In this document: positions 7,686 through 16,698 of the stretch, one piece after another | Layout of the letters: every line of letters starts with the position of its first letter | Position numbering within the stretch: position 1 is the first letter of the stretch | NCBI GenBank assembly: GCA_023512135.1 | Contig: JAIMAG010000022.1 | Coordinates: forward strand, 1-33,803 | Direction: 5' to 3' | Length of the DNA: 33,803 bases | DNA from: Terriglobia bacterium | GTDB taxonomy: Bacteria; Acidobacteriota; Terriglobia; Acidiferrales; UBA7541 | Notes under the pieces: model-generated | Seen by the model: the letters and a program-made list of their open reading frames with translations, nothing else | Databases searched by the model: none | What the model was told of the DNA's origin: nothing | Translations under genes and position numbers: made by a program

Positions 7686-10226
7686 ATGAACAGATTTTTC
7701 CACCCGGTTTCCGCGAACCAGAAAAAGCCCACCACGAGAAAACATCTGTGGCGTTTGCCGGCCGGAGTGTTGCTGGCCGCCTGGCTGGCTGCGGGGCCCT
7801 TCCCGGCCCGGACGGAAAGCGCCGATGTGCCAGCGAACGGCTTCAGTGTCGCCGATGTGGTGGAAGCGATCCAGCGTGCGCGAAATCCTGCACGCGTCCT
7901 GTATGTGATTGCCCATCCGGACGACGAAGGCGGCTCGGTGGGTCTGCTGGCTTATCTCTCCCGCCACCTGGGCGCAGAGGTGGCTCTGCTGTCCATCACC
8001 CGGGGCGAAGGCGGGCAGAATGCCATCGGCCCGGAACACGGCGCGCGGCTGGCCGTGCTGCGCACCGCGGAACTGGAATCGGCAACCCGCTTCTATGGCA
8101 CGCGCCTGTTTTTCACCCGGGCAGCAGACTTCGGCTTTTCGAAATCCGCGGAAGAGACCCTGCGCGTCTGGGGCGAGCCGGTGGTGGAAGACATGAAGCA
8201 GGTCTTCCGCACCTTCCGACCCCACTATGTGATCAACAACTGGGCTGGAGTGCGCACCGGCCACGGCCACCATGTGGCCGCCGGACTGCTCGTGCCACGC
8301 GTGCTCGAAGCGCTGCGCCGCGAAGAAGACCCGTTCTGGCAGCGAACGGTGCTGCTCGATGTTGCCCGTGGTGGGGGAGAGGGCGTGCGCGTCCCCTCGG
8401 ACACGATTTCGCCGCTGCGAGGCAGGTCTTACAACGAAATCGGACTGGATGGTTTCGTCCAGCATCGCACGCAGGGGATCGTCGGCTTTCGCGGTGCGCC
8501 GTTCCTCCGCGGCACACGCCTGCTGGTGCCGGAACCAGGACGCACGCTGACCGTCGCAGACTTCGTCATGTCCCTGGCCGATCTGGGCGCGGGGCTGCCT
8601 TCTCTGACTTCCGGTCTGCAGCAAGTGGAGCAGGCGCTGGCCTCAGCACAGACTGCCGCGCTGCGGCTGGACTGGACGGCAGCGACGCGGCATCTTGCCG
8701 AAGCCGGCCGGATCTGCGCCGGGCTCGCCAGCCAACTCGACGGGCAGCACGACGCGTCCTCCCGCAGCACGCGCGACGAAATTCACCGAGTCCAGGCGAA
8801 GATTCAGCAGGCACTGGTGCAGGCGACGGCGCTGCAAATCTATGCCGCGGCGGACCGGAGCGACATCGTGGCCGGCGAATCGTTTCGCGTCGAGTTGAGC
8901 TGGCAGCACCGTGCCGACACCGGATCGGTGCGGTCTGCAACGCTGCATTTGCCTGCGGGTTGGCAGATTGCCGGCCGGGAAACACAGGGAAACAGCGTGC
9001 GCTTCACCGTGGCCGTACCCGATGGCGCGATGCCGCAGGAGCTGCCCGATGCGTGGATGCATCCCTGGCCGGAGCCGCTGGTGCAGGCACGCGTGGTCCT
9101 GGAAGTGGATGGATACGAATCGGCTGCCGAAGTGCCTGTGGTCTACAACCGGCTCAGCTCAACACGTGCGGAGGAGGTTCCACTGCGGCTGGTGCCGGCC
9201 GTTGTGCTTTCGCTCGAGCCCAAACAATTTGTCGTACCCCGGTCGGAAGCTCCACCGCAGCTTCGCATTCTTGCCCGGGTTCGGCAGTACGCTACTGCAC
9301 CGGCGGAAACGGTTGTCTCGCTGGCCGCGCCTGCAGGGTGGACGGTGTCGGCTCCGGTCCGGCTGCGCTCGGAAGAACCCGGAGACCACCTGGTGCAATT
9401 CACGATCGAGCCACCGGCACAACTGGCTCCGGGCAGCTACACGTTGCAGGCCGTTGCGGAACGCGCCGGCAAACGCTTCGCTAGCTCGCTGGAGCCGCTG
9501 CCTTCGTTCCCCACCTATCTGTGGAGCGAACCCAGCCATGTGTCGGTGCGCGTGTTCGACCTTGCGATTCCTGCCGGGCTGCGCATCGGCTACGTCGCCG
9601 CGGCGAATGACCCGCTCCCGGATGCGCTGCGGCAGGTCGGTGCAGAAGTGACTCTGCTCGACGAGGTCGCCCTGGCTTTCGGCGACCTGAGCCGGTTCGA
9701 CGCGATCAGCGTGGGCATCCGCGCCTACGAGCTGCGGGCTGACCTGGCCCGGGCTAACGAACGCCTGCTTGACTACGTCCGCGCCGGGGGCACCCTGGTG
9801 GTGCAGTACCAGCGCGATTCCACCTGGAACCAGCTCCAGCCGGCGCCCTATCCGGCCGAGGTCGGCTCGAGCGAGGGTACCGTGCGCGCGCGGGTGACCG
9901 ACGAGACCTCTCCTGTGCGCTTTCTCCTGCCCGACCATCCGGTGCTCACGTTCCCCAACCGAATCACGGCCATGGACTTCGAAGGTTGGGTGCAGGAACG
10001 CGGACTGTACTTCTGGGGACGTTTCGATGCGCGCTACGAAGCGCCCCTGGCCCTGCACGACCCGGGCGAAGCCGAAACCACCGGCAGCCTGGTGTGCGGC
10101 CGCTACGGCCGGGGCATGTATATCTACACGGGCCTGGCGTTTTTCCGACAGTTGCCCGAAGGTGTCCCGGGCGCATGGCGGTTGTTCGTCAATCTGCTGA
10201 GTCAATCCCGAAATCCAGCCCGTTGA
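7686..10226 (+). CDS. Secreted PIG-L/LmbE-family deacetylase, large multidomain
   Basis: An 846-residue protein. The N-terminus has a long charged region, then a hydrophobic core (about residues 24-38) consistent with a signal peptide. The PIG-L zinc site is present: H77-P-D-D-E81 and a downstream GHGHH (H193-H196). PIG-L enzymes remove N-acetyl groups from amino sugars or related conjugates. Behind the catalytic domain (to about residue 300) come a helical linker, then two beta-rich regions (about 380-620) resembling carbohydrate- or NEW3-like beta-sandwiches. The C-terminal domain (about 640-840) has the pattern of a class I glutamine-amidotransferase-like fold (RIGYVAAANDPLPDAL, YVRAGGTLVVQYQ). 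No catalytic triad is evident there. It probably acts on glycans or glycoconjugates outside the inner membrane; substrate unknown. Confidence 0.85.
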   Translation: MNRFFHPVSANQKKPTTRKHLWRLPAGVLLAAWLAAGPFPARTESADVPANGFSVADVVEAIQRARNPARVLYVIAHPDDEGGSVGLLAYLSRHLGAEVALLSITRGEGGQNAIGPEHGARLAVLRTAELESATRFYGTRLFFTRAADFGFSKSAEETLRVWGEPVVEDMKQVFRTFRPHYVINNWAGVRTGHGHHVAAGLLVPRVLEALRREEDPFWQRTVLLDVARGGGEGVRVPSDTISPLRGRSYNEIGLDGFVQHRTQGIVGFRGAPFLRGTRLLVPEPGRTLTVADFVMSLADLGAGLPSLTSGLQQVEQALASAQTAALRLDWTAATRHLAEAGRICAGLASQLDGQHDASSRSTRDEIHRVQAKIQQALVQATALQIYAAADRSDIVAGESFRVELSWQHRADTGSVRSATLHLPAGWQIAGRETQGNSVRFTVAVPDGAMPQELPDAWMHPWPEPLVQARVVLEVDGYESAAEVPVVYNRLSSTRAEEVPLRLVPAVVLSLEPKQFVVPRSEAPPQLRILARVRQYATAPAETVVSLAAPAGWTVSAPVRLRSEEPGDHLVQFTIEPPAQLAPGSYTLQAVAERAGKRFASSLEPLPSFPTYLWSEPSHVSVRVFDLAIPAGLRIGYVAAANDPLPDALRQVGAEVTLLDEVALAFGDLSRFDAISVGIRAYELRADLARANERLLDYVRAGGTLVVQYQRDSTWNQLQPAPYPAEVGSSEGTVRARVTDETSPVRFLLPDHPVLTFPNRITAMDFEGWVQERGLYFWGRFDARYEAPLALHDPGEAETTGSLVCGRYGRGMYIYTGLAFFRQLPEGVPGAWRLFVNLLSQSRNPAR

Positions 10227-10243
10227 CGGAGGGTTGCGGCCGG

Positions 10244-11203
10244 CTAAGCCAGCGAGGCCTGCGCGGCGGCTTCCTGTTCGTGGGCATGATAAGAGGAGCG
10301 CACCAGCGGCCCGGACTCGACGTGGCGGAAACCCATGGCCAGGCCCATCCGCTTGTACTCAGCAAATTCTTCCGGCGGAACGAAGCGCACCACGGGCAGG
10401 TGCTCGCGGGTGGGCTGCAGATACTGTCCGAGGGTCAGGATGTCCACGCCGCAGGCGCGCAGGTCCTCCATGGTCGCCCGCACTTCGTCCGGTGTCTCTC
10501 CCAGCCCCAGCATCAGGCCGGATTTCGTGGGCATGGTCGGAGCCATCTGCTTGGCCCGTTGCAGCAGCTCCAGCGAGCGCTGGTAGTGAGCGCCTTTGCG
10601 CACCCGGCGGTAGAGTCGCGGCACCGTCTCGGTGTTGTGGTTGAGCACATCCGGCCGCGCGCGCACCACAGTTTCCAGCGCCGACCAGACACCGCGAAAA
10701 TCGGGAATAAGCACTTCCACCTTGCAACCGGCGATGCGCCGGCGGATTTCCTGAATCGTCCGGGCAAAAATTTCCGCACCGCCATCGGGCTGGTCATCGC
10801 GATTCACCGACGTGACCACCACGTAGCGCAATCCCATGCGCGCAGCCGCTTCGGCGACGCGCCGCGGCTCATCCGGGTCCGGGGGACCGAGCGGACGGCC
10901 GGAAGGTACCGCGCAGAATCCGCAGGCACGCGTGCAGATGTTGCCCAGAATCATGAAGGTGGCCGTGCGATGTTCCCAGCACTCGCCCTGATTCGGACAG
11001 CGCGCCGATTCGCACACCGTGTGCAGGTTGTAGGTGCGCATGATGCGCTTCAGTTCCTGATAGTTCGGGCCCGAGCCGATACGCACTTTCAGCCACGGCG
11101 GCTTCGGGGCAGGGAGCCTGGTTTCCAGTGCAGGCCCGTCGAATGGTGCACACGTCGGCGGCGCCGCCGGAGGATTGTTCAGGATGTGAAACGGCGAGCC
11201 CAT
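10244..11203 (-). CDS. lipA: Lipoyl synthase
   Basis: A 319-residue radical-SAM enzyme that inserts two sulfurs into protein-bound octanoyl groups to make the lipoyl cofactor of 2-oxoacid dehydrogenases and glycine cleavage. Both iron-sulfur sites are visible. The auxiliary cluster is C64-x4-C69-x5-C75 ([12 protein letters not shown]), and the radical-SAM cluster is C90-x3-C94-x2-C97 (CTRACGFC). The C-terminal RSSY motif is in place (LVRSSYHA). The N-terminal ~35 residues are Pro-rich and poorly conserved. ATG 11203 is the only start compatible with the Cys motifs, though no strong ribosome site precedes it. No lipB is in the window. The gene ends convergently with the PIG-L gene. Confidence 0.96.
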   Translation of the reverse strand: MGSPFHILNNPPAAPPTCAPFDGPALETRLPAPKPPWLKVRIGSGPNYQELKRIMRTYNLHTVCESARCPNQGECWEHRTATFMILGNICTRACGFCAVPSGRPLGPPDPDEPRRVAEAAARMGLRYVVVTSVNRDDQPDGGAEIFARTIQEIRRRIAGCKVEVLIPDFRGVWSALETVVRARPDVLNHNTETVPRLYRRVRKGAHYQRSLELLQRAKQMAPTMPTKSGLMLGLGETPDEVRATMEDLRACGVDILTLGQYLQPTREHLPVVRFVPPEEFAEYKRMGLAMGFRHVESGPLVRSSYHAHEQEAAAQASLA

Positions 11204-11383
11204 ATGCGCGAAACTGCTATTCTACGCTACCAGCAAACACGTCGCCAGTCACCGGCTGGCTGCTCTTTCCAGCCGACTAGGTTTGAGATTCTGCTGCTGC
11301 GGCAGGCACCCTGTCCGTGCTAAAAGCCAGTGCTTCAGCTTGGGCAAGCAGAGGTGCGTGCGTTCGCTGCACGACACAGCGCA
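11204..11383. other. Intergenic region with a hairpin upstream of lipA
   Basis: 180 nt between the dehydrogenase stop and lipA. It holds an inverted repeat, CGGCTGG (11253-11259) and CCAGCCG (11269-11275), with a 9-nt loop. There is no T-run on either side, so it is not a clear intrinsic terminator. It could be a leader hairpin or pause site for lipA. I see no other gene here. Confidence 0.3.
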
Positions 11384-12295
11384 CTAGGTATCGCCGACCG
11401 AGCCGGTCGGGCGCTCGCCCGCCGTTGCCGTCCTTTCCCAGAAGCGAGCCACGGCGCAGTAGTCCACGTCTTCGCGGACCAGCCCTTTGGCCGCCGAGTA
11501 GGTTTCTCGCGCTGCGGCCGTTGCAGGCAACGGCAGCCCCAGCTGGCCGGCCAGCTCGAGCGCCAGGCTGAGGTCTTTGTGCATCAGGCGCAGCGGAAAG
11601 CTGGGGGCAAAGTTGCGCTGGAGCATCAGCGGCCCTTTGATGTCCAGGACCGGCGCCCGCGCCATGCTCGCGGCCAGCACTTCCAGCAAGCGCTCTGCAG
11701 ACACGCCAGCGGCAGACACCAGCGCGAGCGCTTCGGCCAGCGCCTGCACCTGCAAAGCCAGAATTGCGTTCATCGCCAGCTTCACGGTTTGTCCGGCGCC
11801 GTGCGGGCCGAGCAGAAACCAGCGCTTGCCCATCGCTGCCAGCACCGGCTCGACGCGTCGCAGGACTTCCGCCTTGCCGCCCACCATGAAGACCAGCTCG
11901 CCTTTTTCGGCTCCCCAGGTGCCCCCGGTAACTGGAGCGTCCAGAAAATCGGCGCCGCGGGCGGCGCAGGCCTCCGCAGCACGGCGAGCCAGTGCCGGGG
12001 ACACCGTGCTCGAATCCACCAGCACGCTGCCCGGACGCAGGCCGGTCACGGCGCCCATCTCTCCCCAAAGCACCTGTTCGAGTGCCGGCGGATCGCTGAC
12101 GATGGTGATCACCACGTCGGATCCTGCGGCGACCTCTCGGGGCGAGTCCGCCCAGCGCGCGCCGGCGCGCAGCACTTCATCGGCTCGTGTGCGGGTGCGG
12201 TTCCAGACCGTGACCGCAAAGCCCGCCCGCAGCAGATTCAGCGCCATCGGCTTGCCCATCAGTCCGAGTCCAATCAGTCCCACGGGCATTTTCAT
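11384..12295 (-). CDS. NAD(P)-dependent beta-hydroxyacid dehydrogenase (HIBADH family)
   Basis: A 303-residue oxidoreductase. The Rossmann GxGxxG lies at residues 9-14 (GLGLMG). The substrate-binding VDSSTVSP is at 93-100, DAPVTGG at 119-125, and the catalytic Lys is K172 in GQTVKLAMN. After the second strand the sequence is VWNRT. This Asn-Arg-Thr is typical of members that prefer NADPH, such as glyoxylate/succinic-semialdehyde reductases, and not the NAD-dependent 3-hydroxyisobutyrate enzymes, so a reductase of small aldehydes is my inference. Starts at ATG 12295. No pathway partner is adjacent, so the substrate remains open (3-hydroxyisobutyrate, tartronate semialdehyde, glyoxylate, succinic semialdehyde). 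Confidence 0.85.
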   Translation of the reverse strand: MKMPVGLIGLGLMGKPMALNLLRAGFAVTVWNRTRTRADEVLRAGARWADSPREVAAGSDVVITIVSDPPALEQVLWGEMGAVTGLRPGSVLVDSSTVSPALARRAAEACAARGADFLDAPVTGGTWGAEKGELVFMVGGKAEVLRRVEPVLAAMGKRWFLLGPHGAGQTVKLAMNAILALQVQALAEALALVSAAGVSAERLLEVLAASMARAPVLDIKGPLMLQRNFAPSFPLRLMHKDLSLALELAGQLGLPLPATAAARETYSAAKGLVREDVDYCAVARFWERTATAGERPTGSVGDT

Positions 12296-12363
12296 GCCAC
12301 TCCTCCCGCACGTGCAGCACGCTGCATCTTACCCTGTTCTGTCAAAACGAGGGAAAACCGGGC

Positions 12364-12678
12364 TTACGTTTCCTGAGGACGCCTTCTCAGGCTCTTCCGG
12401 TCGAGAAGACCGGAATCTGCCAGCGTGGAACGTTGTTCCCGGGCTGAATCGGCTGCCGGTGCCGACGCCTGCGGCGGCACTTCTCCGATTTCGACGATGT
12501 AGGGATAGGGAATCTCCCAGCGAAAACTCTGCACGCGGCCGCGACTTTCGAAATGCTCTTCGAGAAAAATAGATTTTCCCGAATCGGCGGCCAGAATCCC
12601 CGTAGCTGGCAAATAGATATCGCCGGCGCGGTACTGCACCTGCACACGTTTGCCCACCAGCGCGGCGTAGCGAGCCAT
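12364..12678 (-). CDS. Small conserved-looking cytoplasmic protein
   Basis: A 104-residue protein starting at ATG 12678. The first ~65 residues look like a compact beta-rich domain (VGKRVQVQYRAG, IYLPATGILAADSG, IFLEEHFESRG, FRWEIPYPYIVEI). The C-terminal ~35 residues are low-complexity and charged. The pattern strand-Gly-strand with IFLEEH suggests a small barrel, perhaps RNA- or ligand-binding. I have an impression that similar proteins are common in Acidobacteriota, but I cannot name a family. No membrane segment or signal peptide. It lies between the zinc-ribbon gene and the dehydrogenase in the same orientation. Confidence 0.6.
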   Translation of the reverse strand: MARYAALVGKRVQVQYRAGDIYLPATGILAADSGKSIFLEEHFESRGRVQSFRWEIPYPYIVEIGEVPPQASAPAADSAREQRSTLADSGLLDRKSLRRRPQET

Positions 12679-12778
12679 TAGTCAAAGTGTGGGCTTCGCA
12701 GCCGCCGGCGGGCAATAGTACCGATGGCCCAGTCCTCGGAGGAGGTCGAAGCAGAAACGAAAGGTCCGAAACAACCGT

Positions 12779-13135
12779 TCAGGAATGGTGGTCGTGGCTG
12801 TGGGCCGCCTCGGCAACCGCAGGCGCCGGTGCTTCTTCCGCCTTCAACACCAGGTCGCCGACCAGGATGGTCACGAGCGGGCTCACCAGACTGAACACCA
12901 GAAACGATAACAGCAGGGGAAGAACCCAGCCGGGAAATTCATCCTGTGCCGCGGGTGCGGCAAGCCATCCAGCCAGCGCGCCGGCGGCCAATCCGACGGT
13001 GGTGGCCAGATAGCGATTGGCGAGGGAAAGCTCCAAGTAGGCGTTGCACCCCGGACAGTGCAGGCCATCACTGAAGGCGGCCAGCCAGCCGGCCGGAATT
13101 TTGGTCCCGCATTGCGGACATTGTCTTGCGGCCAT
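12779..13135 (-). CDS. Zinc-ribbon membrane protein with His-rich tail
   Basis: A 118-residue protein. I choose ATG 13135 because GAGG stands 7 nt before it; a GTG two codons upstream would touch the same GAGG and is less likely. The N-terminus is a zinc ribbon with C6-P-Q-C9 and C27-P-G-C30. Two membrane spans follow (about residues 40-58 and 68-90), then an Ala/Pro/Glu linker and a terminal HSHDHHS. The His tail could bind metal. The overall architecture (cytoplasmic zinc ribbon, two helices) occurs in many uncharacterised proteins. Function unknown. Confidence 0.65.
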   Translation of the reverse strand: MAARQCPQCGTKIPAGWLAAFSDGLHCPGCNAYLELSLANRYLATTVGLAAGALAGWLAAPAAQDEFPGWVLPLLLSFLVFSLVSPLVTILVGDLVLKAEEAPAPAVAEAAHSHDHHS

Positions 13136-13212
13136 CGTCACACCTCACCGAGACACGCGCACGGACGGGTAAAGATAAACGAATTCCTCCCGACAGAAAA
13201 GTCGGTGTGCAT

Positions 13213-15693
13213 TCAGCGGCCGGGGTCGCGACGTGGCCGCGTCTTGGGCCGCCTCCCCGCGGCGGTCACCAGAGAGAACTCCGTGCGCATCTGGAAATAG
13301 TCGATGCGGTCAGCACGAACGCGCACACGGTCACCCAGCCGGAACACAGCCTGGCGTCGCTGGGTGACGATGGCGTGGTCGCGCTCCCGGTAGAAACACC
13401 GTTCTCCCACGGCCTCTTCGATGGCCGGCATGGGCACCAGGCCTTCGACAAAAACGTCCAGCAGCTCGACGAACATGCCGAAGCGCTGCACGGCGATCAC
13501 CAGGGCATCGAACTCTTCCCCCAGCCGCTGCTCCATGTAGCGCGCCGCTTTCCATTCCATCAGCTCGCGTTCGGCGGCATCGGCGCGGCGCTCGGCTTCC
13601 GAAGATTCTGCCGCAATTTCTTCGAGCTCGACCGGTCGATACGGACCGAGCGGCGTTTCTCCGCCGCGGGCCCCGGGATGGGCCAGTGCCCACTTCAGGA
13701 TGCGATGCACGATCAGATCCGGATAGCGACGAATCGGCGAGGTGAAGTGCGTGTAATGGTCGAACGCCAGTGCGAAATGCCCGAGCGGCTCGGCCGCGTA
13801 GCGCGCCTGCTTCAGTGAGCGAAGCATGAGGTAGGAGAGAATCCGTTCTTCTGGCTTCCCGGCAATTTTTTCTACCAGTCGCTGATAGTGGCGAGGGCTG
13901 ATCTTCACTTCGTCCGGGGAGGCGATGGCCACGGTCATGGGGCGCGCGCGGCTGCCGCGTTGCGGACCGCGCACGGTGCCGTGACGCACCGTCCGGCGGC
14001 GCTCGACCAGGTCTGCCACGCCCAGCGAGTAGCCGAAGGCTGCCGCCAGCTCTTCGAACTCGAGCAGCTTCTGCGGCTCGGGCTTTTCGTGTACGCGATG
14101 GAGCGAGGCAATGCCGCGGTCGTGCAGGTATCGCGCCACTGTTTCGTTCGCGGCCAGCATGAACTCCTCGATGATCCGGTGGGCGATGTTTCGCTCGCTG
14201 CGCACAATCCGCACCATGCGACCCAGCTCGTCGAATTCGATCACGGGCTCGGGCAGATCGAAATCGATCGAACCCAGCGCCGCACGCCGCCGGTACAGAC
14301 ACAAGGCCAGTTCGCGCATCAGCGCGAACTGCTCGACCAGCGGTGCATACCGCCTGCGCATCTCCGGGTCGCCTTCCAGCACGCGATTCACGTTCGTGTA
14401 GGTCATGCGCTCGGCGGAGCGGATCACGCCGGGAACGAATCGCGCGCGCATCACCCGGCCCTGCCCATCGATCTCCATCAGCACGCTCATCACCAGACGG
14501 TCCACCTGCGGAAGAAGCGAACAGATGCCGCTGGAAAGCTCTTCCGGCAGCATCGGCACAGCGCGGTCCGGGAAATAGACCGACGTGCCGCGCAGGCGGG
14601 CTTCGCGGTCGAGCGCCGAGCCGCGGGCGACGTAGTGAGCGACGTCGGCGATGTGCACCTGCAATTGATAGCCCCCAGCGGGACGCCGTTCGACGTATAC
14701 CGCGTCGTCGAAATCCTTGGCGGTTTCCCCGTCGATGGTGACGATCGGCAGATGGCGGAAATCTTCGCGGCTCTCCAGATCCTGCGGGCGCACCTGCTGC
14801 GGAACCCGGCGCGCGGCCTCCCGGACTTCCTCAGGGAATACGAAGGGCAGGTGGTGCTTGCGGATGATGATTTCGACGTCCACGCCGAAGGCGTCGCGAT
14901 CACCCAGAATTTCCACGACGCGTCCGGCGGCCGGCACACCGCCGCGCGGATAGCGGGTAAGCTCGACGTTGACTACTTTGTTTTCCAGCTCCGGCAGCCG
15001 CAGCCGCGGCGGTGGTTCCCCCGGTTTCCACCCGAACCGGCGGCGCAGGGCTTCGGTCAGTTCCGCGCCGGGAGGAATGAGGATCTCCTGCCGGATGCGC
15101 GTGTCGAACGGAATGACGTAGTTGCCGCGCGGCCCGTAGCGGAACTCGCCGACGATCGTCGGATGCGCGCGACTGAGCACACGCAGGATGCTGCCTTCGG
15201 CACGACCGTCGGGGGCACGGCGCGTGACGCGCGCTTCGACGCGGTCTCCGTGCATGGCATCGCCCATCGCCGGTGGCGGAATGAACAGATCTCCATCCAC
15301 GCCGGCAACGGGACGGTCCGGAACGACAAAGCCGTATCCATCGCGATGCGCCACCAGCCGCCCGGTCACGACCGCGTGTGCCTGTGCAGGGTGTTCGCGC
15401 TCACGAGGCGAGGGATGGGAAGCACGGGCGGCTGGGCTGCGCGATCTCCGGGTATCGGAAGATTTCCCCGCACCGGACGCGGCAACGGCGCGGGAGCCCA
15501 CAAGAGAGTAACGCCCGTGCCGTTCGACGATGGCACCGTCGCGCAGCAGCCGCTTCAGCGCTTTTTTCAGCTCTTGACGGCTCCGGGGAGGCAGGTCCAG
15601 CGCCACCGCCAGCTCGCGAAGGCTGCGCGGCTGATCGCTGCGCGCCAACTCAGCGAGTATGTCTTCTGCGGCGGGTTGTCGGCGTTTGGCCAT
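13213..15693 (-). CDS. rnr: Ribonuclease R
   Basis: An 826-residue 3'-5' exoribonuclease of the RNB family that degrades structured RNA. The start is ATG 15693 (MAKRRQPAAED); the open frame upstream is a shadow. Domains in order: an N-terminal winged helix (about 5-68), a basic, Ser/Arg-rich linker (70-105), cold-shock-type OB domains (about 108-270), the RNB catalytic core with D321-GETAK-D327-FDD330 (Mg ligands), the HFTSPIRRYPDLIVHR motif, and a C-terminal S1 domain (FGMFVELLDVFVEGLV), ending in a basic tail. About 30 basic residues are inserted after GYSLGVADL, inside the RNB domain. Second to queE in gene order, with a 116-nt gap. Confidence 0.95.
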   Translation of the reverse strand: MAKRRQPAAEDILAELARSDQPRSLRELAVALDLPPRSRQELKKALKRLLRDGAIVERHGRYSLVGSRAVAASGAGKSSDTRRSRSPAARASHPSPREREHPAQAHAVVTGRLVAHRDGYGFVVPDRPVAGVDGDLFIPPPAMGDAMHGDRVEARVTRRAPDGRAEGSILRVLSRAHPTIVGEFRYGPRGNYVIPFDTRIRQEILIPPGAELTEALRRRFGWKPGEPPPRLRLPELENKVVNVELTRYPRGGVPAAGRVVEILGDRDAFGVDVEIIIRKHHLPFVFPEEVREAARRVPQQVRPQDLESREDFRHLPIVTIDGETAKDFDDAVYVERRPAGGYQLQVHIADVAHYVARGSALDREARLRGTSVYFPDRAVPMLPEELSSGICSLLPQVDRLVMSVLMEIDGQGRVMRARFVPGVIRSAERMTYTNVNRVLEGDPEMRRRYAPLVEQFALMRELALCLYRRRAALGSIDFDLPEPVIEFDELGRMVRIVRSERNIAHRIIEEFMLAANETVARYLHDRGIASLHRVHEKPEPQKLLEFEELAAAFGYSLGVADLVERRRTVRHGTVRGPQRGSRARPMTVAIASPDEVKISPRHYQRLVEKIAGKPEERILSYLMLRSLKQARYAAEPLGHFALAFDHYTHFTSPIRRYPDLIVHRILKWALAHPGARGGETPLGPYRPVELEEIAAESSEAERRADAAERELMEWKAARYMEQRLGEEFDALVIAVQRFGMFVELLDVFVEGLVPMPAIEEAVGERCFYRERDHAIVTQRRQAVFRLGDRVRVRADRIDYFQMRTEFSLVTAAGRRPKTRPRRDPGR

Positions 15694-15809
15694 CAAACCA
15701 GTGCGGGGGGCCGCTCGAGGCCGCGTCCACGCGTGTCGTTCTTCCGGCTCGTAACGTTGTACCGACCTGCGAGTTCTACTGGAGCAATCGGCATGACGGC
15801 GCTCGATGG

Positions 15810-16493
15810 CTACACGCCTTTCGTGGCCGGGTGCCAGATGAACTTGTGGAGCTGCAAGCCCAGGCGGACGGGAAGCGCATCGGCCAGGATCCATTCCGCC
15901 AGCAGGCGCGGCTCCAGACCCGGCCACTGCCCCTCGGGATCGGCGAACACCGGCGAGAAAATCACCTGCGCGACGCGCTCAGCCAACCGATGTGTCCGGG
16001 TGAACTCGCGTGCAAATTCGTAGTCGCGGCGGCTGGCGATGACAAATTTCACCTCGTCGTTGCGGGTGAGCGCTTCCAGGTTGCTCATCCGGAATGTGTC
16101 CCCCTCGCCCGAGTCGGGACATTTGACGTCCACGATTTTGATCACCGCGGGAGGCAGGCGAGCGATGTCCCGCTCGCCGCTGGTTTCGACCAGCACCGTG
16201 TAGCCGGCAGCAAGCAGCCGTTCGATCAGCGGATAGATTTCCTGTTGCAGCAGGGGTTCCCCGCCGGTCAGCTCCACCAGCCGGATCGGTTCGCACGCAC
16301 CGGCCGGCCGCGCCAGCGATTCCACGCGCTCGAAAACTTCCTCGACGGTCAGCTTCGAGCCACCGTAGAAGGCGTAGGCCGTGTCGCACCAGACACACCG
16401 CAGATTGCAGCCGGTCAGCCGGACAAAAATGCACGGCAGCCCGGCGCGCGTGCCTTCGCCCTGGATGGATTTGAAAATCTCCGTAACCTGCAT
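15810..16493 (-). CDS. queE: 7-carboxy-7-deazaguanine synthase
   Basis: A 227-residue radical-SAM enzyme that ring-contracts 6-carboxytetrahydropterin to 7-carboxy-7-deazaguanine in the preQ0/queuosine pathway. The SAM-cluster motif is C29-x3-C33-x2-C36 (CNLRCVWCD), shorter than some QueE variants. EIFKSIQGEGTRAG at the N-terminus and ELTGGEPLLQ are hallmarks of the family. I use ATG 16493; an in-frame TTG three codons upstream (16502) is possible, but neither has a strong ribosome site. It lies just downstream of queD, separated by a 58-codon ORF, so substrate supply and use are encoded together. queC and queF are not in the window. Confidence 0.95.
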   Translation of the reverse strand: MQVTEIFKSIQGEGTRAGLPCIFVRLTGCNLRCVWCDTAYAFYGGSKLTVEEVFERVESLARPAGACEPIRLVELTGGEPLLQQEIYPLIERLLAAGYTVLVETSGERDIARLPPAVIKIVDVKCPDSGEGDTFRMSNLEALTRNDEVKFVIASRRDYEFAREFTRTHRLAERVAQVIFSPVFADPEGQWPGLEPRLLAEWILADALPVRLGLQLHKFIWHPATKGV

Positions 16494-16512
16494 CGTTGCC
16501 AATGTGCCCAGC

Positions 16513-16689
16513 TTACCTGGGACGATTTGCGGTGGCCCGGCGCTGTTTGCGCCAGACCAAGAGGGCTACCGCTGCACCGATGGCCAGCACGCCGGCCAGC
16601 CGTTCCAGTGGCGGCCGCAGCCCGAACGCGTAATACACACTGCCCACGGCGGCTGCGGGCACGAAAATCATCAGCAGGGCGCGGAGCAT
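16513..16689 (-). CDS. 58-residue membrane protein between queD and queE
   Basis: Translating the 195 nt between queD and queE gives a clean ORF from ATG 16689 to TAA 16513. It has two hydrophobic helices (about residues 4-23 and 31-47), a short polar turn with Arg-Pro-Pro between, and a strongly basic C-terminus (WRKQRRATANRPR). This fits a small inner-membrane protein with both ends in the cytoplasm by the positive-inside rule. It begins 9 nt after the queD stop and ends 19 nt before the queE start, so it is very likely in the same transcript. Family unknown. Coding is inferred from spacing and amphipathic layout only. Confidence 0.55.
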   Translation of the reverse strand: MLRALLMIFVPAAAVGSVYYAFGLRPPLERLAGVLAIGAAVALLVWRKQRRATANRPR

Positions 16690-16698
16690 ACCGACTCC

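Noticed and set aside
6615-8624. 669-codon minus-strand open frame across the permease and PIG-L genes
   Set aside because: Gln/His/Arg-rich shadow product; both genes beneath it have clear families on the other strand.
11253-11275. Hairpin CGGCTGG/CCAGCCG as a terminator
   Set aside because: No T-run on either side; kept only as a possible leader structure.
13888-16023. 711-codon plus-strand open frame opposite RNase R and queE
   Set aside because: Two well-supported enzymes occupy the other strand; the product has no recognisable motif.
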